Notes: a model not told the origin generated them from the letters alone. A stretch of DNA of 64,000 bases from Gemmatimonadaceae bacterium (GCA_036273715.1 DASUHB010000072.1:150632-214631); one strand, 5' to 3'; positions 34,881 through 45,150 are shown, counted from the first letter of the stretch. Program-made: numbers and translations.

Positions 34881-37463
34881 TTAGCCGCGCGCGCGCACCA
34901 GGCGGCGCCGCGCCGCCTCGGCGAGCGCGGCCCGCCGGCGGAACGCCGGGTCTCCGTGCTGCCAGCTCCGGGCGACGATCGCATAGTGCGCGGCGGCGCT
35001 GTCCGGCTCACCCGCGGCCTCGAAGCTCCGCGCGAGCATCTCGTGGACCTCGGTGCGCGTCAGATAGAAGCTGGACGATTCCACGGGTCCCCGCAGCGCC
35101 GACGAAAGAATCGCCACCGCTGCGCGCGGCTGTCGCGCGGCCAGCCAGGCCCGGGCCAACTCGAGGTTCGCGCGCGTGTAGCCCTCGCTCGGCGAGAAGA
35201 TCGCATGCGAGAACTCGCTCAACGCCCGCGCCGAATCGCCGCGCGCGCGCCAGAGCAGGCCGCGCAGATAGTGCGGCAGCGACCAGTCGCGGCCGTACGA
35301 GCTCAAGCGCGCCGATCCCTCCACCGAGTCGGCGAGCTGTGTGAGGCGCACCGTGTCGCCATCCGCCGCCCAGGCCGTGCCGGCGTGGGTGAGCATCCAA
35401 CTGCGCTGCCGGGCGAGCGAGCCCGGTGCGTTAGGCGCCGCGTCAGGCGGGACGGCGGCCATGGAATCGAACATTCGCGCCGCGGCACGATAGTGTCGCT
35501 GCTCGAACAACACCTGCGCTTCCGCGTCGCCGCTCAGGTCGCGCTGCGACACGTTCGCGGCGAGCGCGCGGGCGGCCGTGAGCGCGTCGCCTAACCGTCC
35601 CTCGCTGCGGAACGCAATGACCTGCCACCACAGCACCGACGTCGCAGCGTCCGGCCCCGCCGTCTGCAGGCGCGCGGACAACAGCCGGTCGGCTGCCGCG
35701 TAGTCGTCGGCGTGTATCGCGATCACCGCCATCTCGACTGCCACGTCCGCCGAAGGATCGAGCGCGGCGGCAGTGCGCTCCGCCTCTTCCGCCTCGTGCT
35801 CGCGGCCCGACCGCGCGATGACACCGACGAGCGCGACCCACGCCGCCGCCGAGCGTGGCTGGCGCCGCACCCATTCGCGCGCCACGCGCTCGCCCGCGCC
35901 AAGCGAATCCGCCATGATGTACGCCTGGACGAGGTTGTCGAACGCGACACAGGCCGCGCACAACGGCTGCGCCGTGATTACCTCGCTCGAGTCCATGTCG
36001 ATCACGTGTCGCAGGTGCGGCACCGCGCCCAGGAAGTCGCCGGCGGCGATGAGCGCGGTCGCGAGCGCGATGTGTCCTTCCGGTTCCGTTGGATAGCGTG
36101 TCGCGAGCGACTCGGCGATTTCCATCCGGTTCTGGTCGTAGGTCCCGGATGCCCACGCGGTTTCAATGATGAGGCGCTCTCGCTCACTGGCGCGCGGCGC
36201 AAGCCGTTTCGCGCGGATCATGAGGGAGGGTCCTTCCGGCGAGCCCAGATCGTATGCGCACTGCGCGGCGTAGTACGCGGCCATGGCGAACGACGTGTCC
36301 TCGTCTAACGCATCGAGGAAGAGCGACCGCGCCAACCGCGCGTCGCCGTGGTCGTAGAGCGCGCGAAGCCCGGCGGTGAAGAACCGGGCGGCGATCGGCG
36401 AGGCGGTGGTGACGACTTCGTGCGGCGCGCGCGAACGCCTAACGGAACCTGGCGCGCCGTCGACCGTGCCGGCGCTGGCGTCGGGCGGCTGCTCGCCGGA
36501 CCGCACGGCCACTGCGCCGTAGGTCGCGCCGGCGGCCAGGAGCAGCGCCGCCGCCGGCGCGAGCCATCGGCGCGCACGCCTCCCCGTCGAGAGTCGCAGC
36601 ATCGCGTCGGGCGGCACGCTCGACCCCTCGGGCGCTGCCTCTGCCGCCGCCGCTGCTTCCTCGCTCGGGCGAGGCGCCGGTGCGACCGGCGCGCGCGCCG
36701 GCATCGCGGGCGGTGCATCGGTTACCGTCGCTGAAGCCGTGGTCCGTGCGCGGATCGCCGTGACCAGCGCCTGTGTCTCCGCCGATGGCTCGGCGTCGAA
36801 CTCGTCCCGCGCGCGTCGGACGAAATCCTCGTACGCGCGCAGTGCCCCGGTGCGATCGCCGAGCCGATCGAGCAGGGCGATGAGGCGACGGTGCGATCGC
36901 TCGTCGTCGGGCGCACGCGCAGCCGCCCAACGCGACCACCGGACTGCGTCTGTTCCCGACCCTGCTGCCTCGCACCGATCCGCGAGCGCCCACGCGGATG
37001 CGATAGCTTGCTGCCGACGGCTGGAGCGCTGGTGCGCGAGCCACTCGTCGAACTCGTTCGATGCGCCTGTGACGAAGAAGCCGTGCAGCAAATCGCCACC
37101 GTACAACTCGAGCGCCTCCGCGGCCTCGCCGCGAGCGAGCGCATCATCGAATGCGCGCGCGTCGCACCAGAATTGATCCGAGACGATGCCCAAATCTTCG
37201 GCGCCGTGTCCCTGCACCGTGTCTGCGCCCAGGGTCCTTCGCAGAAAGTGAACCGCCTGCCTGAGTGCGCTGCGCGCCCGATCGCCATCCATCTCGGGCC
37301 ACAACAAGGCGAGGATGGTATCTCGGCGGTGATAGCCGGCAGGCGTGGCGATCGCGAGGTATGCGAGCAGCGCCAGACGCTTGGGCTGACGGAGGATCGA
37401 GAGAAGCTCGCGTCCGTCTTCATCGCGCAGATCGAGGCCGCCAAGCGTACGAAAACGAATCAT
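34881..37463 (-). CDS. BTAD/TPR membrane-linked transcriptional regulator (SARP-like)
   Basis: 860 residues from MIRFRTLGGLDLRDEDG. The N-terminus is an OmpR-like winged helix (LRQPKRLALLAYLAIATPAG ... RSALRQAVHFLRRTLGADTV) followed by a bacterial transcriptional activator domain (ALELYGGDLLHGFFV ... SHRRLIALLDRLGDRTGAL). Around residue 310 is one transmembrane segment (WLAPAAALLLAAGATYGAVAV). The remaining ~500 residues are TPR-like helices. The DNA-binding part would be cytoplasmic and the TPR part periplasmic. No target is evident, and the 249-nt gap to the divergent aminotransferase gene shows no clear operator. Confidence 0.88.
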   Translation of the reverse strand: MIRFRTLGGLDLRDEDGRELLSILRQPKRLALLAYLAIATPAGYHRRDTILALLWPEMDGDRARSALRQAVHFLRRTLGADTVQGHGAEDLGIVSDQFWCDARAFDDALARGEAAEALELYGGDLLHGFFVTGASNEFDEWLAHQRSSRRQQAIASAWALADRCEAAGSGTDAVRWSRWAAARAPDDERSHRRLIALLDRLGDRTGALRAYEDFVRRARDEFDAEPSAETQALVTAIRARTTASATVTDAPPAMPARAPVAPAPRPSEEAAAAAEAAPEGSSVPPDAMLRLSTGRRARRWLAPAAALLLAAGATYGAVAVRSGEQPPDASAGTVDGAPGSVRRSRAPHEVVTTASPIAARFFTAGLRALYDHGDARLARSLFLDALDEDTSFAMAAYYAAQCAYDLGSPEGPSLMIRAKRLAPRASERERLIIETAWASGTYDQNRMEIAESLATRYPTEPEGHIALATALIAAGDFLGAVPHLRHVIDMDSSEVITAQPLCAACVAFDNLVQAYIMADSLGAGERVAREWVRRQPRSAAAWVALVGVIARSGREHEAEEAERTAAALDPSADVAVEMAVIAIHADDYAAADRLLSARLQTAGPDAATSVLWWQVIAFRSEGRLGDALTAARALAANVSQRDLSGDAEAQVLFEQRHYRAAARMFDSMAAVPPDAAPNAPGSLARQRSWMLTHAGTAWAADGDTVRLTQLADSVEGSARLSSYGRDWSLPHYLRGLLWRARGDSARALSEFSHAIFSPSEGYTRANLELARAWLAARQPRAAVAILSSALRGPVESSSFYLTRTEVHEMLARSFEAAGEPDSAAAHYAIVARSWQHGDPAFRRRAALAEAARRRLVRARG

Positions 37464-37712
37464 TGAACCGGGTCCGCTTGGAGCACCTGGCCCTCTCGTG
37501 GGGGGCCGCCGCAAAGCGCAGAGGAGTGATGCCGCCGCTTCGCGTCCATAGTACTGGCAATGGCCCTGAGTCGGAAGCCGGGCGGCCGGTCAGAAAGCGG
37601 TCAGGCGGCTGCCCTGGATCTTCCCGCGTCGGCCAATTCGCGATGTGCGACGCGCTCATTTACCTTCATCGCAAACCCGTCGGACATCCGGACTCGCCTT
37701 TCGAGAGCAGCA

Positions 37713-39053
37713 ATGACGCTTGATGCATCGACCAACTTGGCCACGGCCGCGGACACCGGTTCGGCCGCGCCGCCTTCTTCGAGCGCGACGCGCGATAAAG
37801 CGGCGTCACGCGTTTCGCGAGCTGCGGCGTCGTTGCGGGCCTCGGCGATTCTCCGCATCGCGGCCGACATTCGCGAGCTAACGGCGGCCGGTCGATCGAT
37901 CTGCAATCTCACGGTCGGTGATTTCAGCCCGCGGGAATTTCCGGCGCCGGCGGAGCTCGTGTCCGGAATCCAGGAAGCGCTGCGCGCCGGCGAGACGAAC
38001 TATCCGCCGTCGAGCGGGCTGCCCGAGCTGCGCGATGCCGTCGCCGCATTTTACGGCAGGCGGCTCGGTCTCGAGTTGAAGGCCGAGAACGTTGTGATCG
38101 CGTCCGGTGCGAGACCCGCGATCTACGCGGCCTATCGTACGATCCTCGATCCAGGCGATGCGGTGGTGTATTCCACGCCGTCGTGGAACAACGCCGACTA
38201 CTGTCAGATCGTCGGCGCGACTCCCCGGCCAGTGGTGTGTCCGGTGGGCGATGCGTTCCTGCCCACGCGCGCCGCACTCGAGTCGCCCGTGCGCGGGGCG
38301 CGCATGCTCGTGCTCAACTCGCCGCTCAATCCGGCGGGCACGGCCTTCGATGCCGACACCTTGCGCGACATCTGCCAGCTCGTGGTCGCCGAGAACGCGA
38401 CGCGAGGAGCCAACGAGCGTCCGCTGTTCCTGCTCTACGACCAGGTGTACTGGATGCTGACGCTGGGCGACACGCGCCACGTGCATCCGAGCATCCTGTG
38501 TCCGGAAGTCGCGCCCTACGTGATCACGGTGGACGCGATCTCGAAGGCGTTTGCGGCCACGGGAGTGCGCGTTGGTTGGGCGACGGGCCCCGCGGATGTG
38601 ATGCGTCACATGGCGGATTTCCTGAGCCACGTCGGGGCCTGGGCGCCGCGTGCCGCGCAGATCGCGACGTCGGGATTGTTGGGCGACGACGAATCGATCG
38701 ACACGTATCACCAGTCGATGCATGCGGCGATCGCCGCGCGACTCGGCGCCATCCACTCGGCGTGCAATGAGATGCGCGCGGCCGGCCTGCCGGTCGGTTC
38801 GCTGCCACCGATCGCGACCATCTATGGTAGTGTGCAGCTGGAATTGGACGGCCGCCTGACAAGAGACGGCCGGACGCTGCACGGCAGCGAGGATGCCCGC
38901 CGATATCTGTTGCAGGAAGCGGGCGTCGCGATCATCCCGTTTCAGGCGTTCGGTGTTCCGAACGACGGCGGATGGTTCCGCTGCTCAATTGGGGCCGTGT
39001 CGATGCCGGCTCTCCAGTCGGGTCTTGCGAGGGTGCGGGCAGCGATCGAGTAG
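37713..39053 (+). CDS. Class I/II aminotransferase (PLP-dependent)
   Basis: 446 residues from MTLDASTNLATAADTG; the first ~45 residues are low-complexity and a later start is possible. Fold type I motifs are present: NYPPSSGLPELRDAVAAFYG, SPLNPAGTAF, the YDQVYWML Asp/Tyr region and the PLP lysine in VDAISKAFAATGVRVGWATG. The C-terminal GVPNDGGWFRCSIGAV carries the substrate Arg. It is related to aspartate-type aminotransferases; the substrate is not predictable. Monocistronic by position. Confidence 0.9.
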   Translation: MTLDASTNLATAADTGSAAPPSSSATRDKAASRVSRAAASLRASAILRIAADIRELTAAGRSICNLTVGDFSPREFPAPAELVSGIQEALRAGETNYPPSSGLPELRDAVAAFYGRRLGLELKAENVVIASGARPAIYAAYRTILDPGDAVVYSTPSWNNADYCQIVGATPRPVVCPVGDAFLPTRAALESPVRGARMLVLNSPLNPAGTAFDADTLRDICQLVVAENATRGANERPLFLLYDQVYWMLTLGDTRHVHPSILCPEVAPYVITVDAISKAFAATGVRVGWATGPADVMRHMADFLSHVGAWAPRAAQIATSGLLGDDESIDTYHQSMHAAIAARLGAIHSACNEMRAAGLPVGSLPPIATIYGSVQLELDGRLTRDGRTLHGSEDARRYLLQEAGVAIIPFQAFGVPNDGGWFRCSIGAVSMPALQSGLARVRAAIE

Positions 39054-39172
39054 GGCGAGGTCGCCAGGATTTCACCCCTTCATTGAAGTGCTGCGCAGGC
39101 GGATCGGGGCGTCTCACCCCGGATCGGTTGCGGTGTTCGTCTGGTTCATACACAATAACACAATGAGTTTCT

Positions 39173-39192
39173 TGTGAATTCTCTAATTCACA
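39173..39192. promoter_or_regulatory. AT-rich palindrome upstream of cytochrome c gene
   Basis: TGTGAATT and AATTCACA form a perfect 8-bp inverted repeat around 4 nt, 61 nt before the cytochrome c start, in the most AT-rich stretch of this part of the window. It has the form of an operator for a dimeric regulator. The spacing does not fit a CRP or FNR site. Confidence 0.5.
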
Positions 39193-39252
39193 TTGGCTCA
39201 TCATGTTATGCGTTTGGGCTCGCGGATGTCTCTCGATCATGTGGGGTGAATC

Positions 39253-40455
39253 ATGCACAAAATCTCGGATGCCGGCCGCCTCGGTCCGCGGCTCGCGCTC
39301 CTCGGCGCGCTGGCTCTCGCCGCCGTCACTGCGCCGATCGCGTGTGACTCGAGCTCGGCAACTCGGCCTTCTCGGCAGGTCATCGAGTCTGGCAAGGCAA
39401 TTTTCCGGTTCGATACCTACGGAGACGAGAAGTTCTGGACCGATACCTTGCACATGAACACCGTCATCCAGACGGCGGTCGACCCCACGACCGCGCTGGC
39501 GGTGGGTCTCAAGGTCGACGCCGACACGTTGCCGCCGGCGGTGCTGCAGGCGATCGAGACGGGGCAGGTGGATCTCCACAGCCCGGCGACCACGGTCACG
39601 CTGCTCAAGTTAGGCGCGGTGGTCGGCGTCAAGGCGACGGTGGATTCCAACAACAACATCGTGAAGGTCGGCATCACGTGCGCGCTCTGCCACTCGACGG
39701 TAGACGACCGGATCGCACCGGGCATCGGCTCGCGGCTCGACGGCTGGCCTAACCGGGACTTGAATCCCGGGGCGATCATCGCGCTCTCGCCCGCGCTCAG
39801 CGCGGCGCAGAAGGCCGTCTACAACTCGTGGGGCGCCGGCAAGTACGATCCTCGATTCAACTTCGACGGGCAGAACGGGCCGACGGTGATTCCGCCCGCG
39901 TACGGCTTGGCCGGCATCCACAGCGAAACGTTCACCGGCGACGGGCAGCAAGTAGCCTATTGGAACCAATACGTCGCCGTGACCCAGATGCACGGCCAGG
40001 GCTCCTTCTCCGACCCGCGGCTCGGCATCGATGTCGTGCAGCTGCCCGACTCCGTCGCGCCCAAACTCCCCGCGCTCCAGGCGTACGAGCTCAGCCTTGC
40101 GGCGCCGGCGCCGCCCGCCGGCAGCTTCGACTCCGCGGCCGCCGCGCGAGGCAAGCTCGTCTTCCAGGGCCAGGGCAAGTGCTCCACCTGTCACGCCGGG
40201 TCGACCTTCACCGACGCAAACGAACGCTTGCATTTGCCGGCCGAAATCCCGACGGATTCGATGTACGCTTTGCGCAGCGCGACGAAAAAGTGGCGCACGT
40301 CGCCGCTCCGCGGCGTCTGGCAGCATCCGCCGTACTTCCACGACGGCAGCGCAGCGACGCTGCTCGATGTCGTGAACCGCTATGACACAGCAAAAGGACT
40401 CAATCTCACCGATCAACAAAAGGCCGACCTCGTGCAGTACCTCCTGTCGCTGTGA
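39253..40455 (+). CDS. Secreted di-haem cytochrome c (MauG/peroxidase-like C-terminal region)
   Basis: 400 residues with an N-terminal hydrophobic signal (LALLGALALAAVTAPIAC). Two haem c motifs are CALCH (143-147) and CSTCH (310-314). The C-terminal part SPLRGVWQHPPYFHDGSAATLLDVV is typical of the di-haem peroxidase/MauG family, where such segments carry a distal haem ligand. The N-terminal half is less clear. It would act in the periplasm in electron transfer or peroxide use. It is monocistronic: a palindrome lies upstream and an intrinsic terminator downstream. Confidence 0.85.
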   Translation: MHKISDAGRLGPRLALLGALALAAVTAPIACDSSSATRPSRQVIESGKAIFRFDTYGDEKFWTDTLHMNTVIQTAVDPTTALAVGLKVDADTLPPAVLQAIETGQVDLHSPATTVTLLKLGAVVGVKATVDSNNNIVKVGITCALCHSTVDDRIAPGIGSRLDGWPNRDLNPGAIIALSPALSAAQKAVYNSWGAGKYDPRFNFDGQNGPTVIPPAYGLAGIHSETFTGDGQQVAYWNQYVAVTQMHGQGSFSDPRLGIDVVQLPDSVAPKLPALQAYELSLAAPAPPAGSFDSAAAARGKLVFQGQGKCSTCHAGSTFTDANERLHLPAEIPTDSMYALRSATKKWRTSPLRGVWQHPPYFHDGSAATLLDVVNRYDTAKGLNLTDQQKADLVQYLLSL

Positions 40456-40529
40456 TTTTCGTTCGCACGCATCGCCAGCCCGTGCGGTGACCGCGACGAA
40501 CGAACATTTGACGTACTGCTGACCACGCA

Positions 40530-40557
40530 CGGCCCTCATCCGAGGGCCGTTTTTTTT
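40530..40557 (+). terminator. Intrinsic terminator after cytochrome c gene
   Basis: Stem CGGCCCTC/GAGGGCCG (8 bp, 4-nt loop) followed by eight T. It is the clearest Rho-independent terminator in the window. Confidence 0.9.
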
Positions 40558-40696
40558 CCCGCCTGACAAGCGTGCTGCTGAGATCGGCGAGTGTTGACGA
40601 AGCGATGACATGTCTTTAACGTCGCCAGTTCGGGTCTACTCGCTGGGAGACGATGTAGGCTCACGTCTCTCCCTTCTCCCGCATGCAGGAGGTTAC

Positions 40697-43630
40697 GTGC
40701 GAACCTGTCGTGTCTTTCGCTACGCGGCGCTGCTCTCGTTCCTGTGCAGTCCAGCCGCACTTGCGCAGCGGGCAATCCACGGAACGGTGACAGACATCGA
40801 GTCGAGCGCACCGATTCTCTCCGTGCGAGTGTCCGTGAGAGGCGCGCCCATCGGCGCTTACACTGATGCCGCGGGCAAGTTCACCATCTCCAACGCCCCT
40901 GCCGGCGCCATCACGCTCGACGTCAAACGCATCGGCTATCAGGCCAAGAGCGTCGCACTCGGTCCCGATCAGAATGAAATCACCATCCAGCTCAAGGCTG
41001 ACGTGCTGCAACTCAGCCAGATGGTGATCACGGGGCAAGCGACGCAGGTCTCGAAAGCAAACGTCGCTAACGACGTCGGCACGGTGGGTGCGGAGGATCT
41101 CACGCGCACGCACGCACAGACGCTCGACGATGCACTCACCGGCAAAGTGGCCGGCGCCATGATCTCGTCGAATTCCGGCGCGCCTGGCGGTGGCATGCAG
41201 ATCCAGATGCGTGGCGTCACGTCGATCTTCGGCAATTCCGAGCCGTTGTACGTCGTGGACGGGCTGCCGATCTCGAACACCACCATCAACAACGGCCTGA
41301 ACGCGCTCACGCAGTCGGCCGGCGGGATGGGCCAGTCGAACCAGGATAACGGCGTGAACCGCATCGCCGACCTGAATCCCTCCGACATTGCGTCGATCGA
41401 AATTCTGAAAGGACCGTCTGCCGCCGCGATCTACGGATCCGAAGCGGCCAACGGCGTGGTCGTGATCACGACCAAGCGCGGACAGGCTGGCAAGCCGCGC
41501 TTCTCTGTCACGCAGCGCTTGGGCACCAACCGCCTCGCGCACACGATCGACCTGCGTCGCTTCTCCCTGGCGGACGCCGAGGCGTTCGTCGGGAAGGCAG
41601 TCGACACGGCGACGGTCGAGCAATGGTTCCAGGACAACGGCGGCTTCCACGACTTTCAGAATGAAGTGTACGGGGACAAGAGCCTCTCGTACGAGACGGA
41701 TCTGAGCGTCAGCGGCGGAAGCGAGAACACGCAGTACTTCGTGTCCGGTCTCGAATCGCACGACAACGGCATCATGAAGAACACCGGCTACGACAAGCAG
41801 TCGCTGCGCGGCAACCTGACCCAGATGTTCGGTTCGAAGCTGCAGCTGCAGGTGAACACGAATCTCATTCACTCGTTGACGAAGCGTGGCATCAGCAACA
41901 ACGACAACGTGAACGTGAGCCCGTACATCGTGTTCTCGGCTACGCCGACGTTCTTCGACTTCCAGCCGAAAAACGGCGTCTATCCGATCAATCCGTTCCT
42001 GTCTAACGGAAGCAACCCGCTGCAGACGATCGCGCTCGTACGCACGCCCGAAGACCTGTACCGGTTTCTCGGCTCGGTGAACGCGACGTACACCGTGTTC
42101 ACCGCGGGGCCGCAGAGCTTGCAGGCGATCCTCGATTTAGGCATCGACCACTACGCGTACAACTCGAACCTGTATTCGCCGCCGCAGCTGTACTGGGAGC
42201 CGGCCGACGGGTTGGATGGCACGGCCACCGACGAGAACGCGAGCGAAACCCGCGCGCCGGTCGCGCTCACCCTCAAGCATCAGTTCTTGAACGGTGACAA
42301 CGGCTTCTCGGCGACCACGTCGCTCGGACTCCGTCGCGGGTACGACGACATCACACAGACCAACGTCGTGACCCAGAACCTGCTGGGCTCGCAGTCGAAC
42401 ATCGACCGCGGCTCGGCGGTGAACGTGTTCGAGAATCGCTCGTCGGTTCGCACGCTGGCGCTGTTCGGCCAGGAAGAGGTGCTCCTCATGGACCAGAAGC
42501 TGTACCTGTCGGCTGGTCTGTTAGGCCAACGCAGCACGAACAACGCGTTCGTCAACCGGATGTACTATTTCCCGAAGTTCGCGGCGTCGTACCAGCTGCC
42601 GACGTTCGGCGCGTTCAATCAGTTCAAGATTCGCGCGGCCTTCGGCGAGACGGGCAACGAGCCCAACTACGGCGACAAGTTCACGTCGATCGCCAGCGGC
42701 ACGAACGATGGCCAGATCGCCGGTGCGCTGGTCGGCACGGTTGCCGATCCGAATCTGCACCCGGAGCGCGAGCGTGAAATCGAAGGCGGCATCGATGCGG
42801 GTCTCTTCAACTCGCGTCTCTCGATTTCACTCACGGGATATCAGAAGGACAACACGGATCTGCTCCTGCAGGCCGCGTTGGCGCCGAGCACCGGTTTCGC
42901 CACGCGCATTTTCAACGGCGGATCGATTCGCAACCGCGGCGCGGAAGTGTCGATCAGCGGGTTCCCGCTGCAGATGAAGGACTTCTCCTGGAACGCGCGC
43001 GTGACGTTCAGCCGCAACGAAGGCACGGTGACCAACCTTCCGGTCCCGGCGTTCGAAGCGCCTAACGCATTCGCCGCGATCTTCGGCGAAGGATTCATCC
43101 AGCAGGGCCACTCGCCGTCGCAGCTCGTCGGCATCGACTCGGCGGGCAATCTGATCCAGATGGGCGATGCCTTGCCGAAGTACGTCATGACGTTCTCGAG
43201 CGACTTCGGCGTCGGACCTGTACACCTCTACGCGTTGGTGGACTGGCATCACGGGGGCAACGCCGTGAACCTGACGCAGGCGCTGTACGACCTGAACGGC
43301 ACCGCCGGGGATACCGCGGCGGCCGCGATCCGCGCCAACAACTTCTTCAACGGGGTCACGGACTACATCGAGCCGGCGGGATTCGTCAAGCTACGCGAGA
43401 TCACGCTGTCGTACGAGCTGCCTCCTTCGCTCGTGCATGGCGTGTTCGGTAGCGCGGCATCCGCGGTTCGCCTCGAGGCCAGCGGCCGGAATCTCTACAC
43501 CTGGACCAAGTACCTCGGCCTCGATCCCGAGGTCAGCAACTTCGGCAACCAGAACATCAACCGTGGACAGGATGTCGCACCGTATCCTCCGTCTCGCAGC
43601 TTCTTCTTCACGATCGGGGTGGACTTCTAA
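40697..43630 (+). CDS. SusC/RagA-type TonB-dependent outer-membrane receptor
   Basis: 977 residues. Start GTG at 40697 is fixed by AGGAGG at 40687-40692; the longer frame upstream would put that element inside the gene. Signal peptide MRTCRVFRYAALLSFLCSPA, then a carboxypeptidase-regulatory-like domain (HGTVTDIESSAPILSVRVSV), then the plug with EPLYVVDGLPISN, ADLNPSDIASIEILKGPSAA and IYGSEAANGVVVITTKRG, then a 22-strand-type barrel ending SFFFTIGVDF. It imports a ligand, with the SusD-like lipoprotein encoded 53 nt downstream as lid. The ligand is unknown; no glycoside hydrolases are adjacent. Confidence 0.93.
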   Translation: MRTCRVFRYAALLSFLCSPAALAQRAIHGTVTDIESSAPILSVRVSVRGAPIGAYTDAAGKFTISNAPAGAITLDVKRIGYQAKSVALGPDQNEITIQLKADVLQLSQMVITGQATQVSKANVANDVGTVGAEDLTRTHAQTLDDALTGKVAGAMISSNSGAPGGGMQIQMRGVTSIFGNSEPLYVVDGLPISNTTINNGLNALTQSAGGMGQSNQDNGVNRIADLNPSDIASIEILKGPSAAAIYGSEAANGVVVITTKRGQAGKPRFSVTQRLGTNRLAHTIDLRRFSLADAEAFVGKAVDTATVEQWFQDNGGFHDFQNEVYGDKSLSYETDLSVSGGSENTQYFVSGLESHDNGIMKNTGYDKQSLRGNLTQMFGSKLQLQVNTNLIHSLTKRGISNNDNVNVSPYIVFSATPTFFDFQPKNGVYPINPFLSNGSNPLQTIALVRTPEDLYRFLGSVNATYTVFTAGPQSLQAILDLGIDHYAYNSNLYSPPQLYWEPADGLDGTATDENASETRAPVALTLKHQFLNGDNGFSATTSLGLRRGYDDITQTNVVTQNLLGSQSNIDRGSAVNVFENRSSVRTLALFGQEEVLLMDQKLYLSAGLLGQRSTNNAFVNRMYYFPKFAASYQLPTFGAFNQFKIRAAFGETGNEPNYGDKFTSIASGTNDGQIAGALVGTVADPNLHPEREREIEGGIDAGLFNSRLSISLTGYQKDNTDLLLQAALAPSTGFATRIFNGGSIRNRGAEVSISGFPLQMKDFSWNARVTFSRNEGTVTNLPVPAFEAPNAFAAIFGEGFIQQGHSPSQLVGIDSAGNLIQMGDALPKYVMTFSSDFGVGPVHLYALVDWHHGGNAVNLTQALYDLNGTAGDTAAAAIRANNFFNGVTDYIEPAGFVKLREITLSYELPPSLVHGVFGSAASAVRLEASGRNLYTWTKYLGLDPEVSNFGNQNINRGQDVAPYPPSRSFFFTIGVDF

Positions 43631-43683
43631 TGCGCGCGCCATCACTGACTCCAGCGGCTTTCCTCTCGCGCAGCAGGAGAGTT

Positions 43684-45090
43684 ATGCAACTCCGCAATCT
43701 CGCGCTGATGCTCTGCGCGTTCGCGGTCGCGGCGTGTACCGACGTCAATCGCCCCGATCTGAACAACGCGAGTGTCAACAGCTTTTCCAAGATCACGTCG
43801 AGGGCGCAAGTCGCGGCGCTCGCCGTGGGCGTGCTGAGCAGAGACCGGGCGAACAACGAAACCGAGATTACCATCAACGAAATCATCGGGCGTGACGCCT
43901 ATGTCCTCACCACGTCCGAACCGCGGTTCGTCACGCAGTTGCTCGGCACGAGCGTCGATCCCAGCGGCTTCCTCGGCACGGCGCTCTGGCCGTACGATGG
44001 GATCCGGCTGGCAAACATTGGCATCGACGGCATCGCCGCGGTCGATCCATCGGCCGGCGTCCTAACGGGCGATGAGATCAATTCGTCGCAGGGCTACCTT
44101 CGCACGATGAAGGCGCTGCTGTACCTGCGCGCAATCGAGTCGCGCGATACGGCTGGTATCCCGATCGCGGTGGATGTTCCGCCGACGGATCCGCCGGCGG
44201 CGATCGTCTGCAAGCCGGACGCGCTGCGGTTCATCGTCGCGCTGCTCGATTCCGCGCACGCCGAACTGCAAGCCGGCATCAACTCGCCGTTCCCGTTCTC
44301 GCTGCCGTCCGGCTTCGCGGGATTCGACGAGCCGGGAACGTTCGACAAGTTCAACCGAGCGCTCACGGCGAAGGTGAACGTCTACCTCGCCTACCGGGAC
44401 TTTTCAACGAATGGGTCGATCGATCAGACCGCGCTCTCGGCGGCGGCGCTCGACCTGGATTCGTCGTTCGTCGACACGACGAACGCGCAAAATCTGAATC
44501 TCGGTCCGGTATACGTTTATACGACCAACACCGGCGATGCGACCAACGGCTTGTTCGGTGATCCGTCGAGTACGACGACGCGCGCCAATCCGCGCGTGTT
44601 GACGGAATCGGACCCTGGCGACCAGCGCGTCGCCCGCGACGTCGTTTCCACGAGCACGATCAAGGTCGCCGGCGTGTCGTCGGACATCACGTTCGACCTC
44701 TATCCGTCGCCGACGAGCACGACGCCGCTCATGCTCAACAAGGAGCTCATTCTCCTCAAGGCCGAGGTCGATTGGGGGCAGGGCAGCCTGCCGCAGGCGC
44801 TCGCACTGGCCAACTTCGTTCGGACTAACGACGGCGGCCTGCCGGCCAAGTCGTTGTCCTCGGCGACCGACATCCTGAATCAGATTCTCTACGAGAAGCG
44901 GTTCTCGCTGCTGTGGCAGAGCGGGGATCGGTGGCTGGATGCCCGGTTGTTCGGGAAGCTGAACGGCAGCAACCCGCCGGTCGGACTCGGGTTGGAGAAC
45001 GGGAATCCGCCGCTGGAGAACGCTCCGCTTCCGCAGGGAGAGCTCGATGCCCGATCCGGCGACGTGACGCCCACGTGTTCTGGATCCTGA
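43684..45090 (+). CDS. SusD/RagB-like substrate-binding lipoprotein
   Basis: 468 residues from MQLRNLALMLCAFAVAACTD, a signal with lipobox VAAC. An AGGAG lies upstream of this ATG, which is preferred over the in-frame ATG abutting the SusC gene stop. The SusD/RagB TPR pattern is visible (SSQGYLRTMKALLYLRAIES; MLNKELILLKAEVDWGQGSL) and the C-terminal ILYEKRFSLLWQSGDRWLDAR is a family signature. It forms the lid of the preceding SusC channel. Confidence 0.9.
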   Translation: MQLRNLALMLCAFAVAACTDVNRPDLNNASVNSFSKITSRAQVAALAVGVLSRDRANNETEITINEIIGRDAYVLTTSEPRFVTQLLGTSVDPSGFLGTALWPYDGIRLANIGIDGIAAVDPSAGVLTGDEINSSQGYLRTMKALLYLRAIESRDTAGIPIAVDVPPTDPPAAIVCKPDALRFIVALLDSAHAELQAGINSPFPFSLPSGFAGFDEPGTFDKFNRALTAKVNVYLAYRDFSTNGSIDQTALSAAALDLDSSFVDTTNAQNLNLGPVYVYTTNTGDATNGLFGDPSSTTTRANPRVLTESDPGDQRVARDVVSTSTIKVAGVSSDITFDLYPSPTSTTPLMLNKELILLKAEVDWGQGSLPQALALANFVRTNDGGLPAKSLSSATDILNQILYEKRFSLLWQSGDRWLDARLFGKLNGSNPPVGLGLENGNPPLENAPLPQGELDARSGDVTPTCSGS

Positions 45091-45119
45091 CGTACCAAAG
45101 GAACCGACTCGGGCAGTGA

Positions 45120-45150
45120 AGCAGCCCCGGCCGATGCGGCCGGGGCTGCT
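45120..45150 (+). terminator. Terminator-like hairpin after SusD gene
   Basis: A 13-bp stem AGCAGCCCCGGCC/GGCCGGGGCTGCT with a 5-nt loop, followed by TCGTTT. The T-tract is weak. It lies between the SusD-like gene and the plug-like lipoprotein gene. Confidence 0.75.

Noticed and set aside
39173..39192. CRP/FNR binding site
   Set aside because: The half-sites TGTGA/TCACA are 10 nt apart, not 6, and no FNR-type TTGAT/ATCAA is present.
40697..45090. A polysaccharide utilisation locus around SusC/SusD
   Set aside because: No glycoside hydrolase, lyase or hybrid two-component gene lies next to the pair; the debranching-type gene is 15 kb away on the other strand.
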